The position numbers and the translations under genes were made by a program. The notes under the pieces were generated by a model. That model had not been told where the DNA came from. It saw only the letters and a list, made by a program, of their open reading frames with translations, and did not search any database. This document shows positions 12,190-23,616 of a stretch of 64,000 bases of DNA, in pieces. This DNA is from Isoetes taiwanensis (Eukaryota > Streptophyta > Lycopodiopsida > Isoetales > Isoetaceae), in assembly GCA_021234155.1 (NCBI GenBank), contig JAJEKV010000054.1, forward strand, positions 7,708,655 through 7,772,654. Direction: 5' to 3'. Each line of letters begins with the position of its first letter. Within the stretch, counting starts at the first letter, position 1.

Positions 12190-12760
12190 CTCCTTTCCAA
12201 TAAAATCATTTGCTTCCTATTATAGATTTCTCAAGATATCTTCGCTCCAATAAATTGGGTTGAGTCCCTCGTGATTGAGGCCCAAGTCGTGGAAAAGTTG
12301 CCTAATGTCTTGAGGATCAAAAATCGTGGTACCATTTTTGGAAGAAAAATTTGAGTGTTGGCTTTGGTAATAGATCCTTGCTTCCAAAGAATGTCTTGAC
12401 ACACCATTCTCACATTCAGCAATAAAAATGGGAAATCAAGCCAATACATCTTAGAAATAGATACATTTTCAATCATCTTTTCGAGCTTCGCTTTTATCAT
12501 TGAGAGCTTTACTCCATCATGTCTAACACAACCAATCACTACTTGGGTTGCGAATTATTTCAATCGAGCTTCCACAAACGAATTTTTCAAAATTTGATCA
12601 TGGAAGACATGTTTCATCCCTTTTTGACTTGTCGATCCTCTTTCTCTTGGTAGCTTGTTCATGTGGTCCAAAGAATGCTTTAACAATTTCTTTGTCGCCC
12701 CTCTGCAGACGATTCCCAACATCAGATTGCTCTCTAGTACCACCATTTCTCTAGGAGCTT
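12190..12760 (-). other. Unrecognised coding-like patch
   Basis: Overlapping minus-strand frames (12231-12539 and 12555-12746) are mostly open and have ordinary amino-acid composition. They include K-N-S-F-V-E-A-R near the downstream end of the second and Q-D-I-L-W-K-Q-G in the first. They could be part of the nearby LINE family or of another element. I recognise no domain, and chance remains possible. Confidence 0.25.
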
Positions 12761-14314
12761 TTCGTCTTTTGCTTCTCCAGTTCCTACTTCGACAGATAAG
12801 TTAGAAATTCTTCAAAACCACAATATTCCCTTATATTTCCTTTTTCTTTCTCCCCATAATTGCCGACCGCCTGTACTATCCCCGTCCAAATTTTCTCATA
12901 AGATCTCGCTAACCGGATCTTTTCATGATTTGATATTAGAACCATTTTTTTTTTGCAATATGCATACTTTCATCCGGTTCAGTTTTCAATGAAAGGCTTG
13001 TAACAAACTCCGTATACTTTTCCGCCCCGCCCATGATTGAGGAGAAGGGGGACTAGGCAAGACGTAGAACCCACATTTGTAGGGTATTAAGAAACAAATA
13101 AAAGCAAAAGCATTAGTGAGTTAGCAGTTTTAATATCATAACCCATTGGCAAACATTCCTCTCAGAGACATATGACTTATAAAAAGTAGTGACACACAAA
13201 TGATATATGATGTGCCAACAAAATGATACAAATGGGAGAAAATAGCTTTTATGCACATCATAATAATATGACAATGATAGTTTTGCCAAACAATGTGCGA
13301 AAAAAATCATACAAATGAATCAATAGTATGACGATAGAGTGCATCAAATGTAACAAAAGATGAGAATGTAGGAACAAAAAATTGACTGTAAAGTGACAAT
13401 AAATTGACAAAAATTTGATAATATAGTGTATACGAAAATAATAAGAATCATAGTTCTTTAAGCGCAAACAGCTATCCTGATTCCTTTTGCACATATTCAT
13501 AGTTCCAGAAGTGCAAATAACTGCCTTGATTTGTCTCATCATTGTCTTCTTTAAGAATGTAGAGATGTATGTACCGTTGTTTGTTGAAAAGGAAGACTGG
13601 AAAAAATTTCTAAAACTGGTGATGCTAGAACACCACATGCAATTTTAGAATTGGTGATATTAGAAATTGGCGTCATCTAAAAGAAAGAAAAGCAATGCAT
13701 GGGGTCAGGTGGGAATAGATCAATCATCTCCTATTATGTGAGTGCCATGTTTTGTTTATTTGAAATCAGGTTGTATATATGATACTTATAACTGCCACAT
13801 TTTCTCAATATCTAGTATGTCCACTTTATAGGTTACACTAAAATTAAGGAAATTGGAGAATGGAAGTTGGAGGAAATAATCGGACGTTGAAGCTATTCTT
13901 TAAATTAATTGCATCATCACATAAGTTGTTAAGCATATTTTGACAAATGATTTTGTCAAAACATTGCAACCTAAACACATAGCTTTTCAAATTGTCAGAC
14001 CATGGACTTTGGAGTATCTATAAAGAAGGAGAGCACTTTTCTTCAACGGAAAACACAACTCGGGCATACAATTGGTGGATGTTCTTGTGTACAAATGTAT
14101 ACATGATTGCGAGGCTACTCAGAATGAGATGGTCTGAGGGAGTTTCATCAAACTTTAGTGGTTAGGGATCTTCGATACTATGTATAAAGTTGTAGGTTGA
14201 CTCTCTAGCTACCCCCTCTTCAAACTTGTGCAGGAGCATGTCTGTTTGCCGTGTAGTCATGTAATCTTTCACTTATATAATAGAATTCTTTATACATAAA
14301 AAAAAAAAAAAAAA
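12761..14314 (+). other. Gene-free stretch ending in a poly(A) tract (retroposon 3' end?)
   Basis: No gene is supported. The last part (about 13980-14297) reads like the 3' end of a transcript and runs into 17 A residues (14298-14314), then abruptly changes character. This is the usual look of a plus-strand LINE or processed-transcript 3' terminus. I could not find matching target-site duplications. Short poly-T runs occur near 12946. Confidence 0.35.
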
Positions 14315-16289
14315 CCTATGCCTAGTCTATTTACAATTGTGGCATTTTGTTGGCGTTACCTTTATTCGTTTTTTTCATGTATTATGGCGTTTGGTTTATC
14401 TTTTATTGCAAGCCATCGATGTGGGGAATATTCCTGGCATTGTACCAGATCGATGGCCCACATCATTTACAACTAAAGCGAATAAACTTTTCCAATGGTG
14501 CACCTTGACCTCAGTGGTCTAAAACCACAATATCATTAAACGAGAGAAATTTTCCAAGTCCACTATGCTCCAATCTCTGCTCCACGCCTTCACAAAGTCT
14601 CCAATCTCGCCCAAGTCTACTCCAAGCCTTGGCCGCTTTTGATTCCCGGCCTCAGCAAGTGAAGGTGGGCGATCCCGCCTTCGATGAGCAGCAGATCCAA
14701 GCTTCAGTTAGAAGCGGGGGGCAGATCATCCCTTTAGCTAGAAGCAGAGGCAGATCCGGGCACCGTAGCTCTGTTTGTTTGCCAAAGCCAACCTGAATGT
14801 TGAATTCTTGCCTCAGATATTGTTTCTAGCCTAGATTTCCAATACAAGAAATTAGATGCATGATTTGTCTCAGAAAAATCCTCGTGCTCCGGGGCCGTGC
14901 TCTCTCATCTTCATCGCTCATCTACTCTTTTTTTTTTTTTTTTCCATGTCGCCCCTCCGCCATAGCACTCCTTAGCCACTCACATGCCGGCCGCGACCGG
15001 TTTCTCGCCCAGGTAAAATAAGCGCTCTTCCTTCAGAATCGTAAGGGCATTTGAATAGGATCACGAATGAGCATCTGATTCTCGCGGCCGAGGCAACAAT
15101 CGCAAACTTTGGGCTTCAACGCCCTCCTAATTTGAAGAAGTGAAGCGCCTTTCAAATTTAAAACTCTCGCTGAAGGCCACCCCACCCTGGATCTCTCGCC
15201 GAAGAAGAAAGAGGCGCCCATTCTCCTGCACGGCCCTCGACACATACCACGTATGGAGACAAAGAATTGGCTCGTGCCTTCCAAATTTGACTTTCTCAGA
15301 ATTGAGCCTTTGCAAAAAGATCCTTGCAAAGAGGGAGTTCCAAACCACCCAAAATAGCAAAAACCACTCAAGCTCCTCCCACATGGCAAATTATACCGTT
15401 TTTTATACAATACCATACGAAAATCATAGTCCTAACCACTGCTTGAAAACCCTCCCCCAACCCAAAACGAAATTATATAGTCACATTTATATTATTTGTT
15501 TGTCTATATTTTCGTCATTATTAAATCAATCTATTGTCATATTTTTGACATATAGTTTTTTGTTGCCCTGTGGGGGCAAACCCTTGTTTATGGGAGCTTT
15601 TGGCATATCCTAGGTATATGCTAGAATATCCCTAGAATATGCTGATGACTGCTCCAAACATCCTATTTCCTGTAAATTCGCGGTCACCTGCGCTGTGAGT
15701 CATAGATGTTTGAATCGGTTAACTGGCAATACAGACCGAAGCTCCTATGTTGCATGCCTTATTTCTGTGTGCGGGTGCTGTGCAAACTGGGTGACTGGAA
15801 GAAGGAAGAATGACTGGAGGCCATCGACAAGGTAGGCCGCTTTCTTCCCATTAAAAGCTTAAGGAAGAATGACTGGGCAATTTCTTGCTTCTGTATTTCC
15901 TCATCTCATCAGCCAGGTGGGATCTAGCAATGCTTTGATTTTTTGGTCTTTTGCAGGTTTATTTGCAGAATGTTCCTAGTGTTGTCAAGTATTTTAAAGA
16001 CTTTGGGGGAAAAGATCACACTATCAGCATATATTAAGACACATTCTTGTGTGAGCAACCCAAGATCTGAATGAAAATCGTTTTCTGCGTGACCACTTGC
16101 ATTTCTCCAGCCCCTGAGTTAGCCGCATAATATCCAGGAGATTCATGTCTAAGTAAAAATGAAGCTGAAAAGAAGTCATCTAAATATAATATTTTTTATC
16201 ACATATTTCCTTGTATGTATTGAAGTTTTTCAAATTGTTACTTTACAGATTTCAGTTTTATTTTCTTAGGCTTAGTTTTAATTTTTCAG
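14315..16289. other. Unassigned stretch with a poly-T run; no supported gene
   Basis: Contains a pyrimidine-rich patch with a run of T at about 14928-14943 and mixed GC-rich sequence up to 15420. Overlapping frames on both strands at 15030-15610 look like by-products of composition. An exon-like patch after a TTTTGCAG at about 15950 reads V-Y-L-Q-N-V-P-S-V-V-K-Y-F-K-D-F-G-G before a stop, but I do not recognise it. Confidence 0.2.
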
Positions 16290-16863
16290 GCCCTGAAAAA
16301 GGTTGCAAAGTTTGTTCATGGAATGGTTACACCAGGTGCTGTTACAGAGATTGGATTGTTATGCTCAGCTTTGGTTTATGCTAACCAAGCAGAGCCAATA
16401 CCTCAGCTCCTTGAACCCATTATGAAATCAATTATCTCATCCTTAGAAGACACTCCAGCAACTGGATTCGGTAAGCCAGGGTGTTCCTCCATCTAGGTGT
16501 ATCAGAAGGTTGATAATTTACGTTCTGAAAGTCAATTTTTATCATACACTGAACTGTCAAATGCTCGTTCTGCAGTCTAGTATATCACCTGCATTAGAGT
16601 CTGCGGTTGCATTTAAAATAAGCGTGTTAGCTCTTGCGGTGATGTATGGTGGGCATCATCTTCGTGTCAGCATATTTTGAAGGAGGCTATCACCTGTTCT
16701 TTTGATGCCCCTTCTATTAAGGTGCAGAACCTTGTCTTTTAAGTTGAAGATGTTAGCTTTTGATACCTTCTATTTCTTCGTTTTAGGTAAATGATGCTGC
16801 TTGTCGTCTCCTGAGTTCATTGCTTGAGAGCATGGTCCTTTATTATCCAGTTGACCAGTATAG
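16290..16863 (+). pseudogene. PA200 (PSME4-type proteasome activator) exon relics
   Basis: PA200 is a large nuclear HEAT-repeat protein that caps the 20S proteasome. Three exon-like blocks fit its C-terminal third in order. Block 1 (16290-16470, after TTTTTCAG and before GTAAGC) reads A-L-K-K-V-A-K-F then P-G-A-V-T-E-I-G-L-L and S-S-L-E-D-T-P-A-T-G-F. Block 2 (about 16576-16721) reads S-P-A-L-E-S-A then V-M-Y-G-G, and after a one-base frameshift I-L-K-E-A-I-T-C-S-F-D-A-P. Block 3 (16787-16863, after TTTTAG and before GTAAGC) reads V-N-D-A-A-C-R-L-L then V-L-Y-Y-P-V-D-Q-Y. The frameshift, the phase mismatch between blocks 1 and 2, and the absence of flanking exons make this a pseudogene fragment that kept its introns, so it arose by DNA duplication and not retroposition. 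Confidence 0.7.
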
Positions 16864-18159
16864 GTAAGCATCCTGAGCCACCAAATGGAAATGGGGTATC
16901 AGTAGCTTGAGGTTGATTTAATCATTATAGTCATGCATGCATTTACAGCTAGCAAGCTTCACCATATACATCTCTTCCTTTTAGTTACATGGTTCCTTTT
17001 GTTGTTAACGTTCTGATAGACTGATTTAAGCTTAATATGATTGGCAGCAGTAGTGTGTATGCTCCTTCTAAAATTCCCAGAGCTTTATCACTTTGTTTTC
17101 TTCCTGCTTCTTCGTTGGCTCAAATTTTGGATCTTAAAGCACCCTTTAAAATAGACTCTCCAGTTCGCATAGTTCTCATAAATTGATGGTCAACGAAATA
17201 TTAAATTTGGACAAAATTCAGGGGATGTCGGCAACTTGAGACAACTGTGCCGAAAACTGCAGTTCGCGAGACTTCAGCAACTACATGCCTCTACAAAACC
17301 TTGGTTCTTCCTTAATGCAGCAATCGGATTTGACCGCAGGCATCAAAATCTGGTACTCCTTCAAAATGAGAACGTATACTGATTGACCACTGGAATTAGC
17401 CCAAATTGGCCTCCACTAGCCTGCCATCAACTCTGTCAGTTTGTCTCTTCTCAGCCTGATCAAGTTCTCCTGTCCTCTGATAACATGACAGAATGTCAAG
17501 ATCTAGACAACAAGAACCAGGCAAGAAACATCAGAGAACTATGAGAGCAAGCAAAAGAACAGCTAAGTTCTTTTAAGAAAAGACTGTGCATGTCTTTGAC
17601 AACAAACTCCTAAGGTCTAATTCTAGTCATTAACTAGTAACAGTTCTTCTAACTTATGTGCCACCTCATTGATTCAAGGACTTGATACTGATATGACACC
17701 TAACTTATTCCAATGATTACTAATAGGGTTTGTAATACATTGGTGGCAATGGGGACCTGTGCCTCTCTGCAAAACATTATTGTAAGGATCCAGAATTTAT
17801 TCATCATTGACTTCTAAACTTGGTTCCTGGGTTTTAACCTAGTGCTTAAATTTGAATTATCTCATTGAAACACCCTTCTAAATATATTATCCCTGTCACT
17901 TACTTTTGAACAGCGAAAATGGTCTTTGTTCGGCCAATGGCTGCAATTACCAGCCATTGGCTGCAATAACCATTTGGTGAAACAGCTATACATTTCTGGT
18001 CCTACTCTGAAATTGAAAGAAACCACACTTAATGTGTAAGCAGGGTAATTGATGACTATTAATCTGCCCCTAACATCATTAACTTGGAGAACTGTCAATG
18101 TTCATGAAGAGTCAAAGCTACAAGAAAAATGCTTAGTTTATTGCATGTCGAAACTTTAG
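16864..18159. other. Unassigned stretch between PA200 and AGPR fragments
   Basis: No gene is supported. A plus frame at about 17046-17185 (ending I-D-S-P-V-R-I-V-L-I-N then stop) has a Ser/Ala/Leu-rich transit-peptide look and could be a decayed first exon of the reductase downstream, but the glycine-rich NADP-binding motif that should follow is absent. The minus frame at 17862-18098 is not recognisable. Confidence 0.2.
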
Positions 18160-19095
18160 GATCTACCCAATATGGTGGCCATCAAGGATGCAGACTTTAC
18201 AGAAGTGGATGCTATATTTTGCTGTTTACCACATGGAACGACACAGGTAAGTTGATCTATTAAGAATTTCAATTGGAAACATCAAATTGGGGACAGATAT
18301 ATAATTTCACATTATCTAGAAAAGCAAAATATCGCTGTTGATATGATGCATCTAAACAACATTTACCCTTCCTTACTGTGTCGCTTACACCCGATTTGAA
18401 TGTATATTGTTACTTACTGTCATTTTGAGGTTTCAAGATTTGTTGCTTAATTCTTGAAACTTAATGTAGTTATATATGACACAGAGTTGACAATCATTAA
18501 GTGCAATTAACAATGTAAGATCTTCTTGCTGTGGCGCATGAGAATAAAAAGTGATGAACTTTTCATGCTTCTGTCAGGAAATTATTGCCGACATTCTACA
18601 ACGGCACCGATCAAGGCAACTGAAAATCGTAGACTTTTCAGCAGTAAGTATAAAGAAAATATATTCACTGCATTTTTGGTTGCTTAGCAAAGAGTTCATA
18701 CAGGACTTGAGGTTGAGAGATGTTAAACAGTATGAAGATTGGTATGGCGGTCAACATCGTGCTCCAAAGATACAGGTAAGTGATCATTAGACTTTATGTA
18801 AGTAAAACAAATGAAAGATATTCAGATGATATGTGTTGGAATGTGTTTATGAGTGAATAGCGTGATGCGTGCTGATTTGTCGTGCAGACTTTCCTTGCAG
18901 TCTTGCAGTTAGTTTCAGCTCTGGTTTAAATTTATGCATCGTGGTTCTTTTCATTGAATGCTTCTTATGTTGCAGGAAGAAGCAGTTTATGGCCTCACCG
19001 AAATAAATCGAACAAAAATTAAAGATGCCCGACTTGTTGCAAATCCTGGATGCTACCCCACAAGCGTCCAGCTTCCTCTTGTACCTCTGCTGAAG
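18160..19095 (+). pseudogene. N-acetyl-gamma-glutamyl-phosphate reductase, four internal exons
   Basis: AGPR (ArgC type) reduces N-acetylglutamyl phosphate to the semialdehyde in plastid arginine synthesis. Exons: 18160-18246 (ends F-C-C-L-P-H-G-T-T-Q), 18578-18643 (K-I-V-D-F-S-A), 18704-18775 (L-R-L-R-D then Y-E-D-W-Y-G) and 18976-19095 (E-A-V-Y-G-L-T-E then A-N-P-G-C-Y-P-T, ending P-L-V-P-L-L-K). All four have AG acceptors and GT donors, lengths divisible by three and no stops: 115 residues. The active-site Cys in N-P-G-C-Y is present. The N-terminal NADP-binding exons and everything after L-L-K are not visible in the window. Either this is a truncated copy, or the missing exons lie beyond very long repeat-filled introns. 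I favour a partial copy; the residues look little decayed. Confidence 0.75.
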
Positions 19096-19679
19096 GTTTG
19101 TATGCTTTCACATCTTGAAATTAAGTTTTCCACTTTGTTACTACAATGATATCCAACTTTTAGAGGTTCTTCTCTCTAGTTAAATATCTCAACGAATAGA
19201 GTATAAGAACCTAGGATGAAATATGCGAACTACTATAACTGAAGTGTAATGTAAAATATCTTTGTTCTTGATTTATTTTCATTAGAACTCTTTGTAATGC
19301 TTTCTTGTTTTTTCTTTCCTGTAATTGACGTGTAGAGATCTTTCAGGTTGTAGAGAGTATTAGATGTGGGTGGCTTCTAAACTAGAAAGAAAGTTTATCA
19401 TTATTGAACTTTGGAATTGGCTGCTTCAATAGATGTTCATTAACATAATCTCATGTCGATTAGTCAAGCTCAAATAGGCTTCTATATACTTTTGGTCTTT
19501 TACTCATCTTTGTGAAATCGTCTCTGTTAGTATGCCACGTTCTATGTGGGGATGCAGGGCTTGCTTTAACTTTGGATTAGATTGGAAATAGTGGTATGGA
19601 ATCTTCACATGGCTGGAAAACATAGAATTAGATTTTATTCTCCAAGTTTGAAATAGCTGGGAAAGGCAGTGCCAAACCA
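19096..19679. other. Intron-like stretch with no supported gene
   Basis: AT-rich sequence after the last AGPR exon donor (GTTTGT). No further AGPR exon is seen before the minisatellite begins. Confidence 0.4.
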
Positions 19680-20392
19680 GCCGTGACTTGCCCAAGGAGG
19701 ACCAGCCAGGGACACCAAAAGTGACCAAACTCCAAGAGCCAACGCCGACGCAACACCACCAAGTCGAGTGAGCAGCCAACTAACCGATCCGTGGACAAAA
19801 GACAAGCTGGGTGGGTTACAACAACGGAGCAGCCAACCAACACGACACCACCAGGTCAGGTGGGCAGCCAAGTATCCCAGCCGAGCACATGACGACACCA
19901 CCAAGTCGGGTGTGGAGCCAACCAACAGAGCCAGAAACACATGCCACCACCAAGTCGGGTGGGGAGCCAACTAATGGAGCCACAAATTCACCACCAAGTC
20001 GGGTGGGAAGCCAACGACGGAAGGCCAGAGACATGAACAAGTTGAGTGGGGAGCCAACGACGGCGAGCCAAAGGCACAACCAAGTTATGTGAGGAGCCAA
20101 CCACCAAGTCGGGCGGGTAGCCAACCAACCAAACCAAACACCACCGAGTCGGGTAGGCAATCAACCACCACCAAGTCGAGTGGGGAGCCAAACGCCACCG
20201 AGTCGGGTGGGGAGCCAACCACCGCCGAGGCAGACAACGATGAGCAACTAATCGAGCCACGAACACCACCAAGCCGAGTGGGCCGCCAACTAACGGAGCA
20301 AACCACACAACACAACCAAGTCCGGCATGGGGGCCAACTAACCAAAACAAACACCGCCAAGTCAGGTGGGCAGCCAACCACCACCAAAAAAA
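19680..20392. repeat. GC-rich minisatellite (ACCAAGTCGGGTGGGGAGCC-type unit)
   Basis: Many imperfect copies of a unit built around CACCACCAAGTCGGGTGGG and GAGCCAACC repeat every roughly 30-45 bases. Unit length and the spacer word (for example GAGCCAACCAAC, CGACGGCGAGCC) vary, so it is a degenerate array. The composition differs sharply from the AT-rich flanks. Several frames on both strands stay open for 90-170 codons because the units rarely contain stops. On the minus strand the unit translates as Pro-Asp-Leu-Val-Val or Pro-Thr-Trp-Trp repeats. These frames are not evidence of a gene. Confidence 0.85.
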
Positions 20393-20936
20393 CTTAAGGA
20401 ATTTCCTCTTTGATTGCAAGAACATTGTCATCCCCATAAAATTATTGAAGAAAACTAGAAAGTTGTTTGTTATAATTCTACAAATGGTGTCCATCAACTT
20501 TGCCCAGTAGTATGGTCAAAGGTTGTGGCTATTAATGCTGATCATCTGCTGGAATCCATTCGTAAGTTATGCAGAAATGATCTTTGTGGACATGTTTCTC
20601 TACTTCTGCCTTTCCAGTTCTCTAACATATGTACCATTTTCTTAGTCTTGCAAGACTATGTAAATGTTTGTCATAATACACATGTGATCTTTGTGGACAG
20701 GTTGTTTGGGTAGAGCATTTAGCAGGAGTTAAAGGACATACATATTTATTGGTTTAACTATTTGTATTTTCTCTTGGGATAACAAATCCACAAGCCATAT
20801 ATTGTATATGATATTAACTGAAACATAGACTGGACCATGCAAACTATACAAATATGCATGTGACAATATCCTAGGTATTTTGTATTAGAAAGCGTTTTTA
20901 GCTAGATGATGATAATGGCAAACCTTTTGCCACCAG
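20393..20936. other. Unassigned AT-rich stretch
   Basis: Right flank of the minisatellite. A short exon-like frame after 20520 (V-V-A-I-N-A-D-H-L-L-E-S-I) is unrecognised. Nothing else is seen. Confidence 0.2.
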
Positions 20937-21600
20937 TTGAATTGTAGATGGCTTTACTATATTCATGTGGATATATACACATTAGTGTTTACTTCTGTTA
21001 GTCCTGTGCCTCCTGGTACAGGACTATTCATGCATACGTCAGACCAGGTCAAGCTCAAAGATCCTCAGTCAACCACGGGTCAGACATCCAAGCCTCCGCA
21101 GAAGACTAAGCAGCAGGCCACGCAGTCAAAGCCTTTGGCTGTCAACAAGAGGCGCCGCTCAGACAAGTGACGGCCCGTCACCGCCCGCGTCAGCGTCAGC
21201 GTGATTCTAGGCACTTCAAGAGGCACCGCCAACATTCCTGCAAATCAGGCCTCCTTCCAGGAGTCGGCACCGAGATCAGTCAGAGTGTCTATATTGGGCC
21301 CAAGGCCATTGTACTATATATATGAGTAGAGTTAGCTCATAAGTTTTTAGATGAGTTTTGAGTCTTGTCTCCTTTCAGTTCTCTCTCTATTGCGAGAGCT
21401 CATGTATTTTATCATTGATATCAAGGAAGCTTATCATCTTTCTCTCATTTGTTCTGTTCTCTTCTTTTTCTTCTCTTTCAGCAAATCCCGCGTGACATAG
21501 TCCCCCGGACTCTCCTGTTAGATCCACGGGTCCTCACAGAGGGCTGTCTTCCAGGAGTTCCCGAACCCAGACCCCAAACAACTTCATACAAGTTCTTGAC
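20937..21600 (+). other. LTR-like segment with a basic C-terminal ORF
   Basis: An ORF ending at 21170 finishes in a Gln/Lys/Pro-rich tail closing with K-R-R-R-S-D-K. Right after it the DNA becomes GC-rich, then shows a TATA-like CTATATATATGAG near 21315 and long C/T-rich tracts (about 21370-21480). That is the look of an LTR promoter and leader. It could be the 3' end of a retroelement, with polyprotein tail then LTR. I found no matching second LTR, PBS or exact ends, so the call is weak. Confidence 0.3.
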
Positions 21601-21692
21601 CGTCTAAGTATAGTCCTTAGCTAATGAGAATTATAAGAATTGTCTCTAAATGATGAGGCATATAAGAATGTGGAATATTGACAGTACCAAAA

Positions 21693-22330
21693 TTACATGT
21701 TACATTGCCAAAGTTGTGGATCATCTTCATACAAATGACGAACCCATGGGATATTTTGTATTAGCCCATGGCCCCCCTTATTTTTTTTATCTTTTTCCCT
21801 ATTTGCCACCCGACATGAGGACGTGAGATTGAGATGGGTAAATCGGCGATGCCATAATAAGAGGGATGTGGCAGCGGTAAGTAAGGCTTCTGAAGATGGA
21901 GATAGAACAAGGGAAATTTCATATAGATTGCCAACTCTGGAACCCTGAGCAAGAGGATCTTGAGGAAGTGGGATGGCATCAGCAAAAATAAGAACAGAGG
22001 TTCGGGTAAAAACAGTAATCATACCTTGATCAGCAAGCTTGGCAATAGATAACAAGTTCTTGCGAAGATTGGGAACAAGAAGAGTATCGGAAAGAGCAGC
22101 AAATTTGCCATGAAGAAGGGAAAAATGCAAGGTACCTTTAGCAACAATGTCAATTTCAGCTGTGGAACCGAGTTGGACACCGCCTGTCATAGTAGTACAA
22201 TCATGAAGGATATGGGCTTGATTGACCATGGTAGATGTGCAAGCAGACTCGACAGTGAGAATTGTGGTGGATGGTGAGATTGAAGCCTCTGGTTCTGAAA
22301 GACAGGTCGCTGGTTCTGAAAGATATGCCT
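21693..22330 (-). pseudogene. Copia protease / gag-pre-integrase remnant
   Basis: The frame from 22229 down contains the family blocks L-H-D-C, L-V-P-N-L-R-K-N-L-L-S-I (after the protease) and L-L-W-H-R-R-F-T-H-L-N-L, which is the His-containing pre-integrase motif. Just upstream the protease active site, normally D-S-G-A, reads V-E-S-A-C-T-S-T-M: the catalytic Asp is replaced by Glu (GAG) and the Gly by Ala. The reading frame stops inside the integrase region. Confidence 0.75.
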
Positions 22331-22399
22331 CTTCAAGAAGAGATCAGATCAGCCTGAATCAGATGAAAAGAAAATACCTCTGAGATACATGCTTCTTCA

Positions 22400-23316
22400 A
22401 GGAGACACTTCTCTTCTTTGAGCTCTAAGGCCTCCACCATATGGGCCATCTCGTCACTCTTCGAAGGAGCAGATGTGGATGCCTTTTTAGTTGTGCCAGA
22501 GAATAGGGCTTGCTGGGGCATTGTTTGCCATGATGGCCAAAACCCAGGAAATTCCGGCATTGGTCTTTGCGAAGCAGAGTGCCATCCCGAGCATATTGTG
22601 GTTTTCTTTCACTAGTATTATGCTGGGTAGGACTTCTAGCTTGAGTAACAAATGCTTGCTCAGGTTTGGTACGCTCTCCTCTGTGGTGATGCATGAGAGA
22701 GAGTTCTATAAGATCTTCACCAATCTCTTCCCAGCTAGCTTCCTTGCATGAGGTGAGCATTAATTCTACTGTCCCATCCAAGAACGAGGAAGAGAAGTAT
22801 ACAATTTCAGCTTTTTCTGAGCATTGGATAATGCATGATCTCTTCCGGCATCTTCAAGTTGATCAAATTTTTCCTGCAGTTTCGCAAGATGGACCCTAAT
22901 GTCCTGGCCATCTTGATATTTGAGGGTCTCCAATTCAGTATGAAGCTGCAACACTTCAATCTCCGACCTTTTTCATAATGGGAGCAAAGAAAATCCCACA
23001 GGGCTTTACTTCCTTTCTCCAATTCTCCCCGCACCAGTTGCAGCTGGTTCTTGGAGAGACACATTGCCAAACATGCCAAAGCACGACTATCCTTGTGCTT
23101 CCACAACAAAAGATTCTTTTGCTGGTCAGGATTGTCTGCTTTGGTAATGACGGGCTGGGTTTCGCTGCCTTCAGTTACTTCCCACAGCAGCTCTGCCTTC
23201 AAATACAATTTCATCATCCTTTTCCAACCATCAAACCCTTTTCCATCAAAGGCAGGTAGACGTAGGTTCATCAAGCTTGAATTGTTGCCACCGGCTGCCA
23301 TTCTATCACTCTTCAA
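22400..23316 (-). pseudogene. Copia Gag remnant with damaged zinc knuckle
   Basis: Starts M-K-S-D-R-M-A-A-G-G at 23316. It shows the copia Gag features F-D-G-K-G-F-D-G-W-K-R-M-M then K-A-L-W-D-F-L (UBN2-type Gag), and after frameshifts L-E-T-L-K-Y-Q-D-G. The CCHC knuckle at about 22545-22590 reads C-R-N-F-L-G-F-G-H-H-G-K-Q-C: the second Cys is Phe, a TGC to TTC change. The frame shifts at least twice between 22950 and 22770. Confidence 0.75.
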
Positions 23317-23382
23317 TTTTTATCAAAACGGGAAACAGGAATCGCTTTCAATCCTTTGAGATCTTAGACTCAATTGAAAGAA

Positions 23383-23395
23383 GGCTCTGATACCA
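23383..23395 (-). other. Primer-binding site, initiator tRNA-Met type
   Basis: The minus strand reads TGGTATCAGAGCC directly after the LTR end (...TTCTTCA). It is the standard plant LTR-retrotransposon primer site, complementary to the 3' end of initiator tRNA-Met. It fixes both the element's orientation and the inner edge of the LTR. Confidence 0.85.
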
Positions 23396-23616
23396 TGAAG
23401 AAGAATAAGAGTGCAAGTGAACATTTGATTCATAAGGACGAAGACTCTTATACGTGGCTTGATATGATCAGATACTAACAGAAGACTGACATATGTAATC
23501 AACCTAACGAACTAAATGGTAACAATAAGTAAATCTAATGACTGTAATCTTGTCTCTACTAACTCCATGTGTCAACCTATAGTGAATCCATGTGTCAAGG
23601 TGTGACTGCTTCAACA
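23396..23616 (-). repeat. Probable copia 5' LTR (about 221 bp)
   Basis: The inner edge is fixed by the PBS. In minus-strand sense the proposed LTR begins TGTTGAAGCAG at 23616 and ends CTTCTTCA at 23396, giving TG...CA termini. The outer edge is a proposal because no second LTR is in the window. It contains a short direct repeat (TCCATGTGTCAA) at about 23562 and 23587. Confidence 0.55.

Larger units (their letters stand above)
21693..23616 (-). mobile_element. Truncated Ty1/copia retrotransposon (5' LTR to pre-integrase)
   Basis: On the minus strand, from high to low coordinates: an LTR (23616-23396), a primer-binding site (23395-23383), Gag, a zinc knuckle, protease, and the pre-integrase domain ending near 21700. 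Integrase core, RT and RNase H are missing, as is the 3' LTR, so the element was cut off or recombined near 21690. Frames are shifted in several places. Confidence 0.85.

Noticed and set aside
15140..15613. 157-codon plus-strand ORF
   Set aside because: Overlaps two open minus frames, is rich in Ser/Arg/Thr from local composition, and ends in AT-rich low-information sequence. No domain seen.
17046..17185. First exon of the AGPR gene with transit peptide
   Set aside because: The P-V-R-I-V-L-I ending is suggestive, but the Gly-rich NADP motif and a usable donor are missing. Left as a note only.
19811..20497. Open frames of 90-170 codons on both strands
   Set aside because: They run through the minisatellite. 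Length comes from repeat units lacking stops; the translated repeats change with frame and show no domain.
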